In this document: positions 45,074-54,466 of the stretch, in pieces
Layout: every line of letters starts with the position of its first letter
Position numbering within the stretch: position 1 is the stretch's first letter
Source of the DNA: Actinomadura luzonensis
GTDB taxonomy: Bacteria; Actinomycetota; Actinomycetes; Streptosporangiales; Streptosporangiaceae
Length of the DNA stretch: 64,000 nt
Assembly: GCF_022664455.2 (NCBI RefSeq)
Contig: NZ_JAKRKC020000001.1
Location: forward strand, 3,663,001-3,727,000
Reading direction: 5' to 3'
Position numbers and translations under genes: made by a program
Notes under the pieces: generated by a model
The model's database searches: none
What the model was told of the DNA's origin: nothing
The model's input: only the letters and a program-made list of their open reading frames with translations

Positions 45074-48000
45074 CCACCACCGACCCCACCCCGTCGTCCC
45101 CCGAGCAGCCGTCCGAGGTGGCGGGGGTGCTGTCGGAGGCGAAGCGGGCGTTGCTCGCGCGGCGGCTGCGGCAGGGCGCGGCGGTGGCGGCCACCGCACC
45201 GGAGGGCACGCCGGAGGACGCGGCCGGCGGCCGGCACGGGGACGCGGCCGGGAGCGGGCAGGGGGCCGGAGGCACGCCCGGGGGCGGGCCGGGGGTGCGC
45301 CGGGTGGTGCCGGTGCGGGCGGCAGGGGAACTGCCGTTGTCGCACGCGCAGGAGCGGTTGTGGTTCCTGGAGCAGTTCGCGCCGGGCACCGCCCAGCTCA
45401 CCATCCCGATCCGGGTACGCCTGCGCGGCCCCCTGGACGCCGACCGGCTGGCGGCGGCGCTCGCCGCCACGGCGGCCGGGCACGACGCCCTGCGCATGCG
45501 CTTCCCCGCCACCGGCGACGGCCGCCCCCGGGTGACGGTGGCGGAGGCGGCTACCGGGGAGGCGGCCGGGGAAGAGGTGCTGCCGCTGACGGTACGGGAG
45601 GCGGCCGGCGAGGACGCCGCCCGCGCCCTGGTGGAGGAGTTCCTGGCGGCCCCGTTCGACCTGGCGGCGGGCCCGGTGGCGCGGGCGCTGCTGGTGCGGC
45701 TCGGCCCCGCCGACCACGTCCTGACGATCGCGATCCACCACATAGCGGCTGACGGCTGGTCGGCGGACCTGCTGCTGCGCGAGCTGTACGCCCGCTACGA
45801 CGGGACCGTCCCGCCCCCGCCCGAGGTCTCCTACGCCGACTACGCGGCCTGGCAGCGCGCCCGCCCCCTGGCGGCGCGGGACCTGGAGTTCTGGCGCGAC
45901 CGGCTGGCCGGGCTGGAGCCCCTGGACCTGCCGACCGACCGGCCCCGCCCGCCGGAGCGCACCTACTCCGGCGCGGCCTGCGCCTTCGAGCTGCCCGAGG
46001 AGGCGGCGGCGGGCCTGGCGCGGCTGGCCCGCGAGCACCGGGCGACCCCGTACATGGTGCTGCTGGCCGCGTTCGCGGCGCTGCTGGGCCGTTACGCGGG
46101 CGCGTCCGACGTGGCCGTGGGCTCGCCCGTGGCCGGGCGGCCCGCGCCCGAGCTGGACCGGGTGGTCGGCTGCTTCGTCAACATGCTGACGATGCGGGTG
46201 GACCTGTCGGGCGACCCGTCGTTCGCGGAGCTGCTGGAGCGGGCGCGGGCGGTCACGCTGGACGCCCTGGCCCATCAGGACCTGCCGTTCGAGCAGCTCG
46301 TCGCGGAGCTGGACCTGCCGCGCGAGGTGTCCAGGCCGCCGCTGTTCGAGGTGCTGCTGGCGGTGCAGAACTACCGCGACGGCGACCTCGTCCCGCCCGC
46401 CGGGCTGAGCGCCGCCGACTTCCCGGTGAGCTCCTGGTCCACCCGCTACGACCTGGAGCTGTACGCCGGCGACGGTCGCGGCGGCCTGCTGGTGCACAAC
46501 ACGGACCTGTTCGACCGGGAGACCGCCGAGCGGCTGACCGGGCACCTGGGCACGCTGCTGGCGCGAGCCGCCGCCCGGCCGGACCTGCCGCTGTCCCGCC
46601 TCGACCTGATGACCGACGGCGAGCGCCGCCTGGTCCTGGAGACGTGGAACGACACGGCCACCGCCTACCCCGGCCCGGCCACGCTGCACGGCCGCTTCGA
46701 GGCCCAGGCCGCCCGCACCCCGGACGCGCTCGCCGTGCGCTGCGAGGGGCGCTCGCTGACGTACGCGGAGCTGGACGCGGCGGCGGACCGGATCGCCCGC
46801 ACCCTGCGCCGCCACGGCGTGCGGCCCGGCTCGGTGGTCGCGGTGTGCGCGGAGCGCTCGCCCGAGCTGCTGCCCGGCCTGCTGGGCGTGCTGAAGGCGG
46901 GCGCCGCCTACCTGCCGGTGGACCCGGAGTACCCGGCGGAGCGGGTGGCGTTCATGCTGGCCGACGCCGCCCCGGCGGCGCTGCTCACGCAGCGCGGGCT
47001 CCGCGCCGAGCTGCCGCCGTCGGCCGCGCTCGTCCTCGACCTGGACGACCCGGACGCCTGGACCGGCGGCGACGACGCGCCGCTGCCGCAGGCCGGCCCC
47101 GGCGACGTGGCGTACGTCATCTACACCTCGGGCTCCACCGGCCGCCCGAAGGGCGTGCCGAACACCCACGGCGGCATCGCCAACCGCCTGGACTGGATGC
47201 AGGAGCGCTTCGGGCTGGACGCGGCCGACGTCGTGCTGCAGAAGACGCCGCTCAGCTTCGACGTGTCGGTGTGGGAGCTGTTCTGGCCGCTGCGCTGCGG
47301 CGCCCGGCTGACGCTGGCCGCGCCGGGCGGGCACCGGGACGCGGCCTACCTGCGGGAGCTGATCGCCGCGGAGGGCGTCACCACCGCGCACTTCGTGCCG
47401 TCGATGCTGGCCGTCTTCCTCGCCGAGGACGGCGCGGCCGGGTGCGGGTCGCTGCGGCGGGTGATCTGCTCCGGCGAGGAGCTGCCCGCCGACCTGGCCC
47501 GCCGCTGCCTGGCCGCGCTGCCCGCCGCCGAGCTGCACAACCTGTACGGGCCGACCGAGGCGGCGGTGGACGTCTCCGCCTGGCACTGCACCCCGGACGC
47601 GCTGGCCGGCCTGGCCCGGGTGCCGATCGGCGGCCCGATCGCCAACACCGCCCTGTACGTGCTGGACGCCGCGCTCCGGCCGGCCCCGGTCGGGGTGCCG
47701 GGCGAGCTGCACATCGGCGGCGCGGGGCTGGCCACCGGCTACCTGAACCGGCCCGCGCTGACCGCCGAGCGGTTCGTGCCCGACCCGTACGGGCCGCCGG
47801 GCGCGCGCCTGTACCGGACCGGCGACCTGGCCCGGTGGCGGCCGGACGGCACGCTGGAGTTCCTGGGCCGCCTGGACGACCAGGTCAAGCTGCGCGGCCT
47901 GCGGATCGAGCCGGGCGAGATCGAGGCGGCCCTGCGCGCGCTGCCCGCCGTCCGCGACGCCGCGGTGATCGTCCGCGAGGACCGGCTGGTCGCCTACGTC

Positions 48001-50712
48001 ACGCCAGGGGAGGCGGAGCCGGACCGGTCCGCCGGGCCGGACCACGCCGCGCTGCGGGCCGCGTTGAAGCGCACCCTGCCCGACCACATGGTGCCGGCCG
48101 CCTTCGTCACGCTGGACGCGCTGCCGCTCGGCCCCAGCGGCAAGCTGGACCGCCGCCGCCTGCCCGCCCCGGTCGCCGCCCGCGACGCCGGGGTGGCGCT
48201 GGTCGCCCCCGCCACCCCCACCGAGTCGGCGCTGGCCGCGATCTGGCGCGACCTGCTGGGCCTGGACGCCGTGGGCGTGCACGACGACTTCTTCGACCTG
48301 GGCGGCCACTCGCTGCTGGCCACGCAGGTGGTGGCCCGGCTGCGCCGGGACAGCGGCCTCGCGGTCGCCGTCATGGACGTCTTCAAGCATCGCACGATCC
48401 GCGAGCTGGCCGCGCTCGCCGACACGCCCGCCGAGCGGCGCGGTCCGCGCGCCCTGCTGCACCGGCTCACCCCCGCCTCGCGGCGGGCGCCGGAGCTGAC
48501 CTACGTCTGCGTGCCGTACGGCGGCGGCAGCGCGGTCGTCTACCAGCCGCTCGCCGACGCCCTGCCGGACTCCGCCGCCCTGTGGTCGGTGGCGATCCCG
48601 GGGCACGACGTGGGCGTGGAGGAGGAGCGGCTGCCGTTCGAGGAGCTGGCGGCGGCGTGTGTGGCCGAGATCCTGGAGAAGGTGGCCGGCCCGATCGTGC
48701 TGTACGGGCACTGCGGCGTCGGCTCGGCCCTGGCCGTCGAGCTGGCCCGCCGCCTGGAGGCCGCCGGGCGGGAGCCGGCCGCCGTCTACATCGGCGGGAT
48801 CTTCCCCTTCGCCCGGCCGCGCGGCGCGCTGCTGTCGCGGCTGACGAAGCTGGCGGAGGGCGAGCGGCTGCGCGGCGACCAGCGTTACGTCAACTGGCTC
48901 ATCTCGATGGGCCTGGACATGGGCGAGGTGGACCCGGGGCAGGCCCGCAGGATCGTGCGCAACATGCGGCGCGACTCGCGCGAGGCCGAGGAGTTCTACA
49001 CGCGGCTGCTGGAGTCCGGCGCGGAGCGGCTGCGCGCGCCGGTGATCACCGTGGCCGGCACCGAGGACCCGGCCACGGACTACTACCAGGAGCGCTACCG
49101 GGAGTGGCACTTCCTCACGCCGGTGTCGGCCGTGGTCGTGCTGGCCGAGGCGGGGCACTTCTTCCTCAAGTACCGGGCGCGGGAGCTGGCCGGGATCGTC
49201 ACCACCGTGCACCGGGAGCTGGAGGCGCCCGTGACGGGCCGCCGGGACGGCGCCACCTGGTGGCTGCACGGCGTGTCGCGCGCCGGCGAGGCGCCCCCGC
49301 CCGCCGGGCCCCGGCCGGGCCTGGCCCGCTTCCTGACCGTGGCGGCGAGCCAGCTCGTGTCGGCGACGGGGTCGGCGCTGACCGAGTTCGCGGTGCCGCT
49401 GTGGATCTACACCACGACGGGGTCGGTGGCGCAGTTCGCGCTCATGGCGGTCGCCGGGCTGGTGCCGGGGCTGCTGGCCGCGCCGGTCGCCGGGGCGGTG
49501 ATCGACCGCGCGGACCGGCGGCGGGTGATGCTGGCGGGCGACGCGGCGGCGCTGGCGATCCAGCTCGCGTTCGGCACGCTGCTGTGGACCGGGAACCTGT
49601 CGCCGGGACTGATCTACCCGCTGCTCGGCTGCCTGTCGGTGGCGCTGACGTTCCAGCGGATCGCGTACTTCTCGGCCGTGCCGCAGCTCGTGCCCAAGCT
49701 GTACCTCGGGCACGCCAACGGGGTGCTGCAGCTCGGCAACGGCACCGCGCAGCTCCTGGTGCCGCTGTTCGCGGTCGGGCTGATGGCGGGCATCGGGCTC
49801 GGCGGCATCCTCGTGCTCGACGTCCTGAGCTACGCGGTCGCCGTCGCCGTGCTGCTGGTGGTGCGCTTCCCGCGCACGCTGCCGTGGCGGCGGCGCGAGT
49901 CGGTGAAGGACGAGATCCTGGGCGGGCTGCGCTACTCGCTCGGGCACCGCGGGTTCGTCGCGATGTTGCTGTTCTTCGTCGTCATGAACGTCTTCCTCGC
50001 GCCGCTGCTGCTGATGTTCTCGCCGCTGGTGCTGTCCTTCGCGGGGCTCGGGGACGTGGGCCGGGTGTCGTTCCTGGCGGGGGCGGGGACGCTGGCCGGC
50101 GCGCTGGTCATGACCGTGTGGGGCGGGCCGCGCCGGCTGCGGCTGCGCGGCGTGCTGCTGTGCGCGCTGGCGCTCGGCTTCTGCTGCGCGGTCACCGGCC
50201 TGCGGGCCGACCTGGCGGTGATCGCGGCCGGGGCGTGCGGGATGACGGCCTGGGTGACGGTGCTGAACGGCATCTACACCACGATCGTCCAGGTCAAGGT
50301 GCCGCAGCGCTTCCACGGGCGGGTGTTCGCGATGAACACCCTCATCGCCTGGTCCACGCTGCCGATCGGGTACGGCCTGGTCGCCCCGTACGCCGCCGCG
50401 CTGCTCGACCCGCTGCTGCTGGACGGCGGCCCGCTGGCCCCGACCGTGGGCGCGCTCATCGGCACCGGGCCGGGGCGCGGCATCGGCCTCATGTACGTGC
50501 TGTCCGGCCTGGTCATCATGGCGCTCGCGCTGGTCGCGACGCGGGTGCCGGCCCTGGCCCGCTTCGACAGGGAGGTGCCCGACACCGTCGCCGACGACCT
50601 GGTCGGCCTGCGCGCGCTGGGCGTCCCCGCCGCTGATCCCCTACCTCCGGGAGTAACCGCCATGGACGCAGCCCCCGCACGCCCCCTCGACCGGGCGGGA
50701 GAGCCCCGGTGA
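45070..50712 (+). CDS. NRPS terminal module fused to an MFS exporter, C-A(Ser)-T-TE-MFS
   Basis: An 1880-residue fusion. An N-terminal linker (1-90) is docking-like. C3 has HHIAADG at 223-229. A3 has its A3 motif at 682 and pocket D-V-W-H-I-S-L-V-D, close to the serine code. T3 Ser is about 1081. The thioesterase (about 1130-1400) has Cys1215 in GHCGVG where Ser is usual, with Asp1333 (GTEDP) and His1363 (EAGHF). From about 1417 to 1835 follows a roughly 12-TM MFS domain ([36 protein letters not shown]) of the MFS_3/EntS-like type. No stop or restart codon separates them. The last residues are hydrophilic. It overlaps the ACP gene by 4 bp. Confidence 0.95.
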   Translation: MTTTDPTPSSPEQPSEVAGVLSEAKRALLARRLRQGAAVAATAPEGTPEDAAGGRHGDAAGSGQGAGGTPGGGPGVRRVVPVRAAGELPLSHAQERLWFLEQFAPGTAQLTIPIRVRLRGPLDADRLAAALAATAAGHDALRMRFPATGDGRPRVTVAEAATGEAAGEEVLPLTVREAAGEDAARALVEEFLAAPFDLAAGPVARALLVRLGPADHVLTIAIHHIAADGWSADLLLRELYARYDGTVPPPPEVSYADYAAWQRARPLAARDLEFWRDRLAGLEPLDLPTDRPRPPERTYSGAACAFELPEEAAAGLARLAREHRATPYMVLLAAFAALLGRYAGASDVAVGSPVAGRPAPELDRVVGCFVNMLTMRVDLSGDPSFAELLERARAVTLDALAHQDLPFEQLVAELDLPREVSRPPLFEVLLAVQNYRDGDLVPPAGLSAADFPVSSWSTRYDLELYAGDGRGGLLVHNTDLFDRETAERLTGHLGTLLARAAARPDLPLSRLDLMTDGERRLVLETWNDTATAYPGPATLHGRFEAQAARTPDALAVRCEGRSLTYAELDAAADRIARTLRRHGVRPGSVVAVCAERSPELLPGLLGVLKAGAAYLPVDPEYPAERVAFMLADAAPAALLTQRGLRAELPPSAALVLDLDDPDAWTGGDDAPLPQAGPGDVAYVIYTSGSTGRPKGVPNTHGGIANRLDWMQERFGLDAADVVLQKTPLSFDVSVWELFWPLRCGARLTLAAPGGHRDAAYLRELIAAEGVTTAHFVPSMLAVFLAEDGAAGCGSLRRVICSGEELPADLARRCLAALPAAELHNLYGPTEAAVDVSAWHCTPDALAGLARVPIGGPIANTALYVLDAALRPAPVGVPGELHIGGAGLATGYLNRPALTAERFVPDPYGPPGARLYRTGDLARWRPDGTLEFLGRLDDQVKLRGLRIEPGEIEAALRALPAVRDAAVIVREDRLVAYVTPGEAEPDRSAGPDHAALRAALKRTLPDHMVPAAFVTLDALPLGPSGKLDRRRLPAPVAARDAGVALVAPATPTESALAAIWRDLLGLDAVGVHDDFFDLGGHSLLATQVVARLRRDSGLAVAVMDVFKHRTIRELAALADTPAERRGPRALLHRLTPASRRAPELTYVCVPYGGGSAVVYQPLADALPDSAALWSVAIPGHDVGVEEERLPFEELAAACVAEILEKVAGPIVLYGHCGVGSALAVELARRLEAAGREPAAVYIGGIFPFARPRGALLSRLTKLAEGERLRGDQRYVNWLISMGLDMGEVDPGQARRIVRNMRRDSREAEEFYTRLLESGAERLRAPVITVAGTEDPATDYYQERYREWHFLTPVSAVVVLAEAGHFFLKYRARELAGIVTTVHRELEAPVTGRRDGATWWLHGVSRAGEAPPPAGPRPGLARFLTVAASQLVSATGSALTEFAVPLWIYTTTGSVAQFALMAVAGLVPGLLAAPVAGAVIDRADRRRVMLAGDAAALAIQLAFGTLLWTGNLSPGLIYPLLGCLSVALTFQRIAYFSAVPQLVPKLYLGHANGVLQLGNGTAQLLVPLFAVGLMAGIGLGGILVLDVLSYAVAVAVLLVVRFPRTLPWRRRESVKDEILGGLRYSLGHRGFVAMLLFFVVMNVFLAPLLLMFSPLVLSFAGLGDVGRVSFLAGAGTLAGALVMTVWGGPRRLRLRGVLLCALALGFCCAVTGLRADLAVIAAGACGMTAWVTVLNGIYTTIVQVKVPQRFHGRVFAMNTLIAWSTLPIGYGLVAPYAAALLDPLLLDGGPLAPTVGALIGTGPGRGIGLMYVLSGLVIMALALVATRVPALARFDREVPDTVADDLVGLRALGVPAADPLPPGVTAMDAAPARPLDRAGEPR

Positions 50713-50972
50713 GCCTGGAGCGCAGGCTGGCCGAGCTGATCGCCGAGGTCTCCGAGGGCGCGGTCGGCGCCGAGGAGGCCCTGGCCGGCGAGCACAGCCT
50801 GTCCGCGCTCGGGCTCACGTCGCTGGCCCGCATCAGGCTCGTGGACGCCATCGAGGACGTCTTCGGCGTGGACGTGGACCTGGGCGCGGGGCCGAGCGCC
50901 GAGCTGTCCACCGCCGAGCGCGTCGGCGACCTCGCCGCCGCCGTGGCGGGCCTGCTGGAGCGCGGGTCGTGA
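50709..50972 (+). CDS. free-standing acyl/peptidyl carrier protein
   Basis: An 87-residue carrier protein. The phosphopantetheine site is the Ser in LSALGLTSLARIRLVDAIED (pattern GxxSL), followed by a loop and VGDLAAAVAGLL as the last helix. It starts at GTG 50709 overlapping the NRPS-MFS stop (GTGA) and overlaps the next gene the same way. In this operon the likely job is to receive the acyl group from the stand-alone ligase and present it to the first condensation domain, or to pair with the free condensation-like protein. Confidence 0.88.
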   Translation: MSLERRLAELIAEVSEGAVGAEEALAGEHSLSALGLTSLARIRLVDAIEDVFGVDVDLGAGPSAELSTAERVGDLAAAVAGLLERGS

Positions 50973-52354
50973 CCGGCCTGGAGCAGGCCGTGGTGGTGTT
51001 CGCGGCGGCCCCGCCGCGGGTGCCGGAGGGGCCGCTGACGTGGGGGCAGCGGCTCATGTGGCGGGCGACGCACCTGATGGGCGGCAGCCGGGCCTTCCTC
51101 AACTGCCCGTGGGTGCTGCCGGTCTACGGCCGCCGCGAGCCGGCCGACGTCCTCGGCGGGCTGCGCGCGCTGCTGGAGCGGCACGAGAGCCTGCGCACCA
51201 CGTTCGTGGCCGGTCCTGAGGGCCCGGTGCAGCGGGTGGCGGCGACCGGCGAGCTGCCGGTGGCGCTGACCGTGCCGGAGCCGGGCGAGAGCGCGCTGCG
51301 GGCGGCCGCGCGGGTCGCCGCCGACCTCGGCCGCGTCCCGTTCGACCACGGCCGGGACCTGCCGCTGCGCTGTTCGCTCGTGCTGAAGGACGGCCGGCCG
51401 AAGGCGGTCGCGCTCGCCTTCTCCCACCTGGCCGTGGACTACCAGGCGTTGTCGCTGCTGGCCGCCGAGTGGAAGGCGCTGCTGCGCGGCGAGGAGCTGC
51501 CGCCGCCCTCCTGGCAGCCGGCCGACCAGGTGGAGCTGGAGCGGTCGCCGGTGTTCCTGGCGCGGTCGGCGCGGTCGCTGGCGTACTGGCGGCCGGTGCT
51601 GGAGGAGGTGCCGCTGGAGGTGTTCGACCACGCCCCCGGGGAGCCGGAGGACCCGCGCTTCATCGAGGTCGAGCTGGAGTCGGTGGCGCTGGCGGCCGCG
51701 GCGACCGCCCTGGCGGCCCGCTGGACGCTCAGCACCACGAGCGTGCTGCTGGCCGCCTGCGCCGCCGTCCTCGCCACGGCGAGCGGCCGGGAGCGGGCGG
51801 TCATGCAGCTCGTGCACGGCAACCGGCGCGACCCCCGCACCCGCGGCCTGGTCGCCACCGTCGGGCAGGACGCGCTGTTCGTCCTGGACCTGGCGGAGCA
51901 GGACTTCGCCGCGCTCTGCCGGGCCGCGCACCGCAACGCCCTGACCGCCTACCGCAACGCCTGCTACGACCCCTACGCGATGCAGGCCATGCGCGAGGAG
52001 GTCGGCCGCCGGCGCGGCCGGGAGCCGGACCTGGACGCCTTCTTCAACGACCGGCGCGGCACCGGCGAGTGGCCGAGCCTGCCCGCCGCGGCCCCGCCGT
52101 CGCGGACGTCGGTGCGCGACGCCTGGCCCGGCGTGCGGTTCAAGGCGTTCTTCACCGTCGGCACCGCCCCCGACACCGGGCAGCTCAGCCTCATCGCCGA
52201 CACCGCCTACCTCGGGCGGGAGACGGCGCGGGCCATGCTGCTGGCCGTGGAGAGCCTGCTGGTGCGGGCCGTGCGCGAGGACGTGCCGATGGCCGGCGCC
52301 GCCCGGCTGTGCGGCATGCCGCGCCCGGGCGGCCTGCCCGCCGCGTCGCGGTGA
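50969..52354 (+). CDS. stand-alone condensation-domain protein with degenerate active-site motif
   Basis: A 461-residue condensation-fold protein (chloramphenicol acetyltransferase-like). It shows LTWGQRLMWRATHLMGG at the start, ALLERHESLRTTFV, the active-site region FSHLAVDYQAL and later VMQLVHGNRRDPRTRGLVATVGQDALFVL. The canonical HHxxxDG reads SHxxxDY here: the second His (153) and the Asp (157) remain, but the first His and the Gly are lost. It may transfer an acyl or peptide group, act in release, or only scaffold the ACP. It is the last gene of the operon. A convergent dehydrogenase starts 6 bp after its stop and no hairpin is seen between. Confidence 0.88.
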   Translation: MTGLEQAVVVFAAAPPRVPEGPLTWGQRLMWRATHLMGGSRAFLNCPWVLPVYGRREPADVLGGLRALLERHESLRTTFVAGPEGPVQRVAATGELPVALTVPEPGESALRAAARVAADLGRVPFDHGRDLPLRCSLVLKDGRPKAVALAFSHLAVDYQALSLLAAEWKALLRGEELPPPSWQPADQVELERSPVFLARSARSLAYWRPVLEEVPLEVFDHAPGEPEDPRFIEVELESVALAAAATALAARWTLSTTSVLLAACAAVLATASGRERAVMQLVHGNRRDPRTRGLVATVGQDALFVLDLAEQDFAALCRAAHRNALTAYRNACYDPYAMQAMREEVGRRRGREPDLDAFFNDRRGTGEWPSLPAAAPPSRTSVRDAWPGVRFKAFFTVGTAPDTGQLSLIADTAYLGRETARAMLLAVESLLVRAVREDVPMAGAARLCGMPRPGGLPAASR

Positions 52355-52360
52355 GCGGGG

Positions 52361-53374
52361 TCAGGGCACGAGCACGAGCCGGATCGGGTCGCCCTCCTTG
52401 CGGGCCAGCCGGTCGAGCGCGGCCGGGGCCTCGGCCAGCGGCAGCACGCCGCTGACCGACGCGCTCAGGTCGAGCCGCCCGCGCCCGGCCAGCGTGACCA
52501 GGCGCTGGACGTCCTGCGGCAGGGAGCCGTAGTGGCCGTGCACGGACTGGCGGAAGTAGGCGAGCCCGATGTCGTCGGGGATCGTGACGGGCTGCCCGGC
52601 CAGCCCGACGACGACCAGCCGGCCGCCCGGGCCGAGCACCTTCAGCGCCTGCTCGCGCACCGGCGGCACGCCGGCGAAGTCGAGGGCGACGTCCAGCCCG
52701 AGGCCGCCGGTGCGGTCCAGCACGGCGTCGCGGAAGGCCGGGTCGGCCGGGTCGATCGCGACGTCGGCGCCGAGCGCGAGCGCCCGTTGCCTGGCGGCGG
52801 GCAGCGGGTCGACGGCGATCACCGGGGCCGCGCCGACCAGGCGCAGGAGCTGTACGGCGTGCGCGCCGAGCCCGCCGACGCCCCACACGGCGGCGGCGTC
52901 GCCCGCCCGGGTGGCGGCGGTGGAGGTGATGGCCGCCCACGGGGTGGAGACGGCGTCGGGGATGATGCACGCCTGCTCGAACGGCAGGTCGTCGGGGATC
53001 GGCACCACGGTCGTGGCGGTGGCCAGGGCGTACTCGGCGTAGCCGCCGTCGTAGTCGACGCCGCGGGTCAGCACCGTGCCGCGCAGGTCGCTCTCCCCCG
53101 CCTGGAGCACCACCCGCTGCCCCGGGCTCCAGGCCTCCGCGCCGGGGCCGGCCGCCTCGATCACGCCCGCCACCTCGTGGCCGAGCGTGACCTCGTCACC
53201 GGTGAGCCACGCGGGCCGCAGGGTGCCGTCGAGCAGGTGCACGTCGGACAGGCAGACGCCGGCGGCGCGCACCGCGATCCGCACCTGCCCGGGCCCGGGC
53301 TCCGGCACCGGCACGCGCTCCATGCGCAGCTCGCGGGTGGGCAGGTGCAGCCGGGCGGCCAGCATGTCGGTCAC
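52361..53374 (-). CDS. zinc-type alcohol dehydrogenase family protein (MDR)
   Basis: A 337-residue medium-chain dehydrogenase. The catalytic-zinc side has GVCLSDVHLLDG (Cys) and LGHEVAGVIEAAG (His-Glu). The NAD(P) fold has WGVGGLGAHAVQLLRLVGA. The four-Cys structural-zinc loop found in classical enzymes is missing (GESDLRGTVLTRGVDYDGGY instead), so only the catalytic zinc is expected. Substrate unknown. It is convergent with the NRPS operon and probably not part of it. An internal ATG at residue 4 is an alternative start. Confidence 0.9.
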   Translation of the reverse strand: MTDMLAARLHLPTRELRMERVPVPEPGPGQVRIAVRAAGVCLSDVHLLDGTLRPAWLTGDEVTLGHEVAGVIEAAGPGAEAWSPGQRVVLQAGESDLRGTVLTRGVDYDGGYAEYALATATTVVPIPDDLPFEQACIIPDAVSTPWAAITSTAATRAGDAAAVWGVGGLGAHAVQLLRLVGAAPVIAVDPLPAARQRALALGADVAIDPADPAFRDAVLDRTGGLGLDVALDFAGVPPVREQALKVLGPGGRLVVVGLAGQPVTIPDDIGLAYFRQSVHGHYGSLPQDVQRLVTLAGRGRLDLSASVSGVLPLAEAPAALDRLARKEGDPIRLVLVP

Positions 53375-53396
53375 GGTGGGTCTCTCTTCCTCGGCC

Positions 53397-53419
53397 GGGC
53401 GGGGCCGGGCGCCCCGCCC
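53397..53419. terminator. terminator hairpin after the DUF2804 gene
   Basis: GGGCGGGGC and its complement GCCCCGCCC flank a 5-nt loop, 55 bp past the DUF2804 stop on the minus strand and just upstream of the dehydrogenase start. Confidence 0.55.
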
Positions 53420-53473
53420 ACCAGGGAGCCTACGGCCGGGACCGGCCGCCGCCCCAGGCAGGCCCGGGGCGTG

Positions 53474-54454
53474 TCACCAGCGGTTGCGCGCCTCCTCGGC
53501 CCAGCCGGTGAGCCCGTCGAGCGCCACCCAGGCGCCGTCGCCGGCCCGGACCCGGCCGCCGAAGGAGCCGAAGCACTGGTGCGTCTCGGAGCCGACGACG
53601 CCCAGCTCGGTGCGCGAGACCCGCTCGTGGAACGGCGTGAACTCCACCTCGACGCCGTCGCCGGAGATCCGCCAGGGCTTGAGCCAGTCGGCGCGGTCGT
53701 AGGACCACTCCAGCTCCGCCCCGATCTTGTGCAGCCGGCCGTCGAGGAACAGCGCGTTCTCCGTCATGCCGGTGCCGTCGGTCCACTTGCCGCCGAGCTG
53801 CACGGCCCGCCCGGGGGCGCTGCCCGCGGCCCAGTTCCACGCGACGGAGTACGGCCACCTGCCGCGCCCGTGGTCGAGCACCGCGAAGGCGTCCTCGCCC
53901 ACGTCGTGCGTGACGTCGCCGAGCACGAGCCGGCCGCGCACCGGCCGCCCGACGTCCTTGACCGTGTACTGGAAGCGGCGCGGCCCCCACGGGACCACGA
54001 CGCCCAGCGACTCGTGCCCGTCCGGGAGCGGGATCTCCAGGTCCACGGCGACGCCGGGCGCGGCGGCCCGCAGCCGGGTGCCGCCGGGGTCCTGGTCGAT
54101 CTCGACGCGGACGCCGCCGCCCGTGGCGCGGGCCCGGCCCGCGCCGCTGACCGGCGGGAACACCGCGCCGCGGGCCAGCGGCACCACGGCGTCGTGGCTG
54201 ACCTCCGCGCGGGAGGCGCGGTCGAGCACGTAGACGCCGTGGACGCCGGCGTAGTCCAGCGACGACGCCACCACCCCGACGACGTGGGACGGCGTCACGA
54301 CGCCCCAGTACTCCCAGCGCTTGGCCCGGCCCCAGCCGCGCAGGTTGGCCCGGTGCAGGGGGCGCCTGGTCCAGCCGACGGCCGCCGGGTTGAGGCGGCC
54401 GCCGGGCAGGCACAGGTCGACGGGCTCGGTGATCTCCCGCTCGTGCGTCGGCAT
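53474..54454 (-). CDS. DUF2804 family protein
   Basis: A 326-residue cytoplasmic protein with the DUF2804 pattern: an opening EPVDLCLPGGRLNPAAVGWTRRPLHRANLRGWGRAKRWEYWG, a central VVVPWGPRRFQYTVKDVGRPVRGRL and late VLDHGRGRWPYSVAWNWA plus THQCFGSFGGRV. The domain is a beta-rich fold related by sequence to lipocalin-like or AttH proteins, as far as I recall; function is unestablished. Its start is 12 bp downstream of the stop of the small secreted protein gene on the same strand, so they may form an operon. Confidence 0.85.
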   Translation of the reverse strand: MPTHEREITEPVDLCLPGGRLNPAAVGWTRRPLHRANLRGWGRAKRWEYWGVVTPSHVVGVVASSLDYAGVHGVYVLDRASRAEVSHDAVVPLARGAVFPPVSGAGRARATGGGVRVEIDQDPGGTRLRAAAPGVAVDLEIPLPDGHESLGVVVPWGPRRFQYTVKDVGRPVRGRLVLGDVTHDVGEDAFAVLDHGRGRWPYSVAWNWAAGSAPGRAVQLGGKWTDGTGMTENALFLDGRLHKIGAELEWSYDRADWLKPWRISGDGVEVEFTPFHERVSRTELGVVGSETHQCFGSFGGRVRAGDGAWVALDGLTGWAEEARNRW

Positions 54455-54466
54455 GGGCCGAATGTA

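Noticed and set aside
38366..50316. Very long open frames on the strand opposite the NRPS genes (about 2097 and 1907 codons)
   Set aside because: They are rich in Arg, Gly, Pro, His, Val without domain motifs and mirror the codon bias of the coding strand. High-GC genes routinely leave such antisense frames open.
37189..52354. Catecholate siderophore cluster (EntF-like module with EntS-like exporter)
   Set aside because: Only the Ser-TE module and exporter resemble the enterobactin system. No dihydroxybenzoate genes, DHB-type adenylation pocket, ferric uptake transporter or iron box was seen, so the siderophore label is not supported.
52361..53374. Dehydrogenase as a tailoring enzyme of the NRPS product
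   Set aside because: It is on the opposite strand, converging with the operon, and of a generic class. Nothing in the sequence links it to the pathway.
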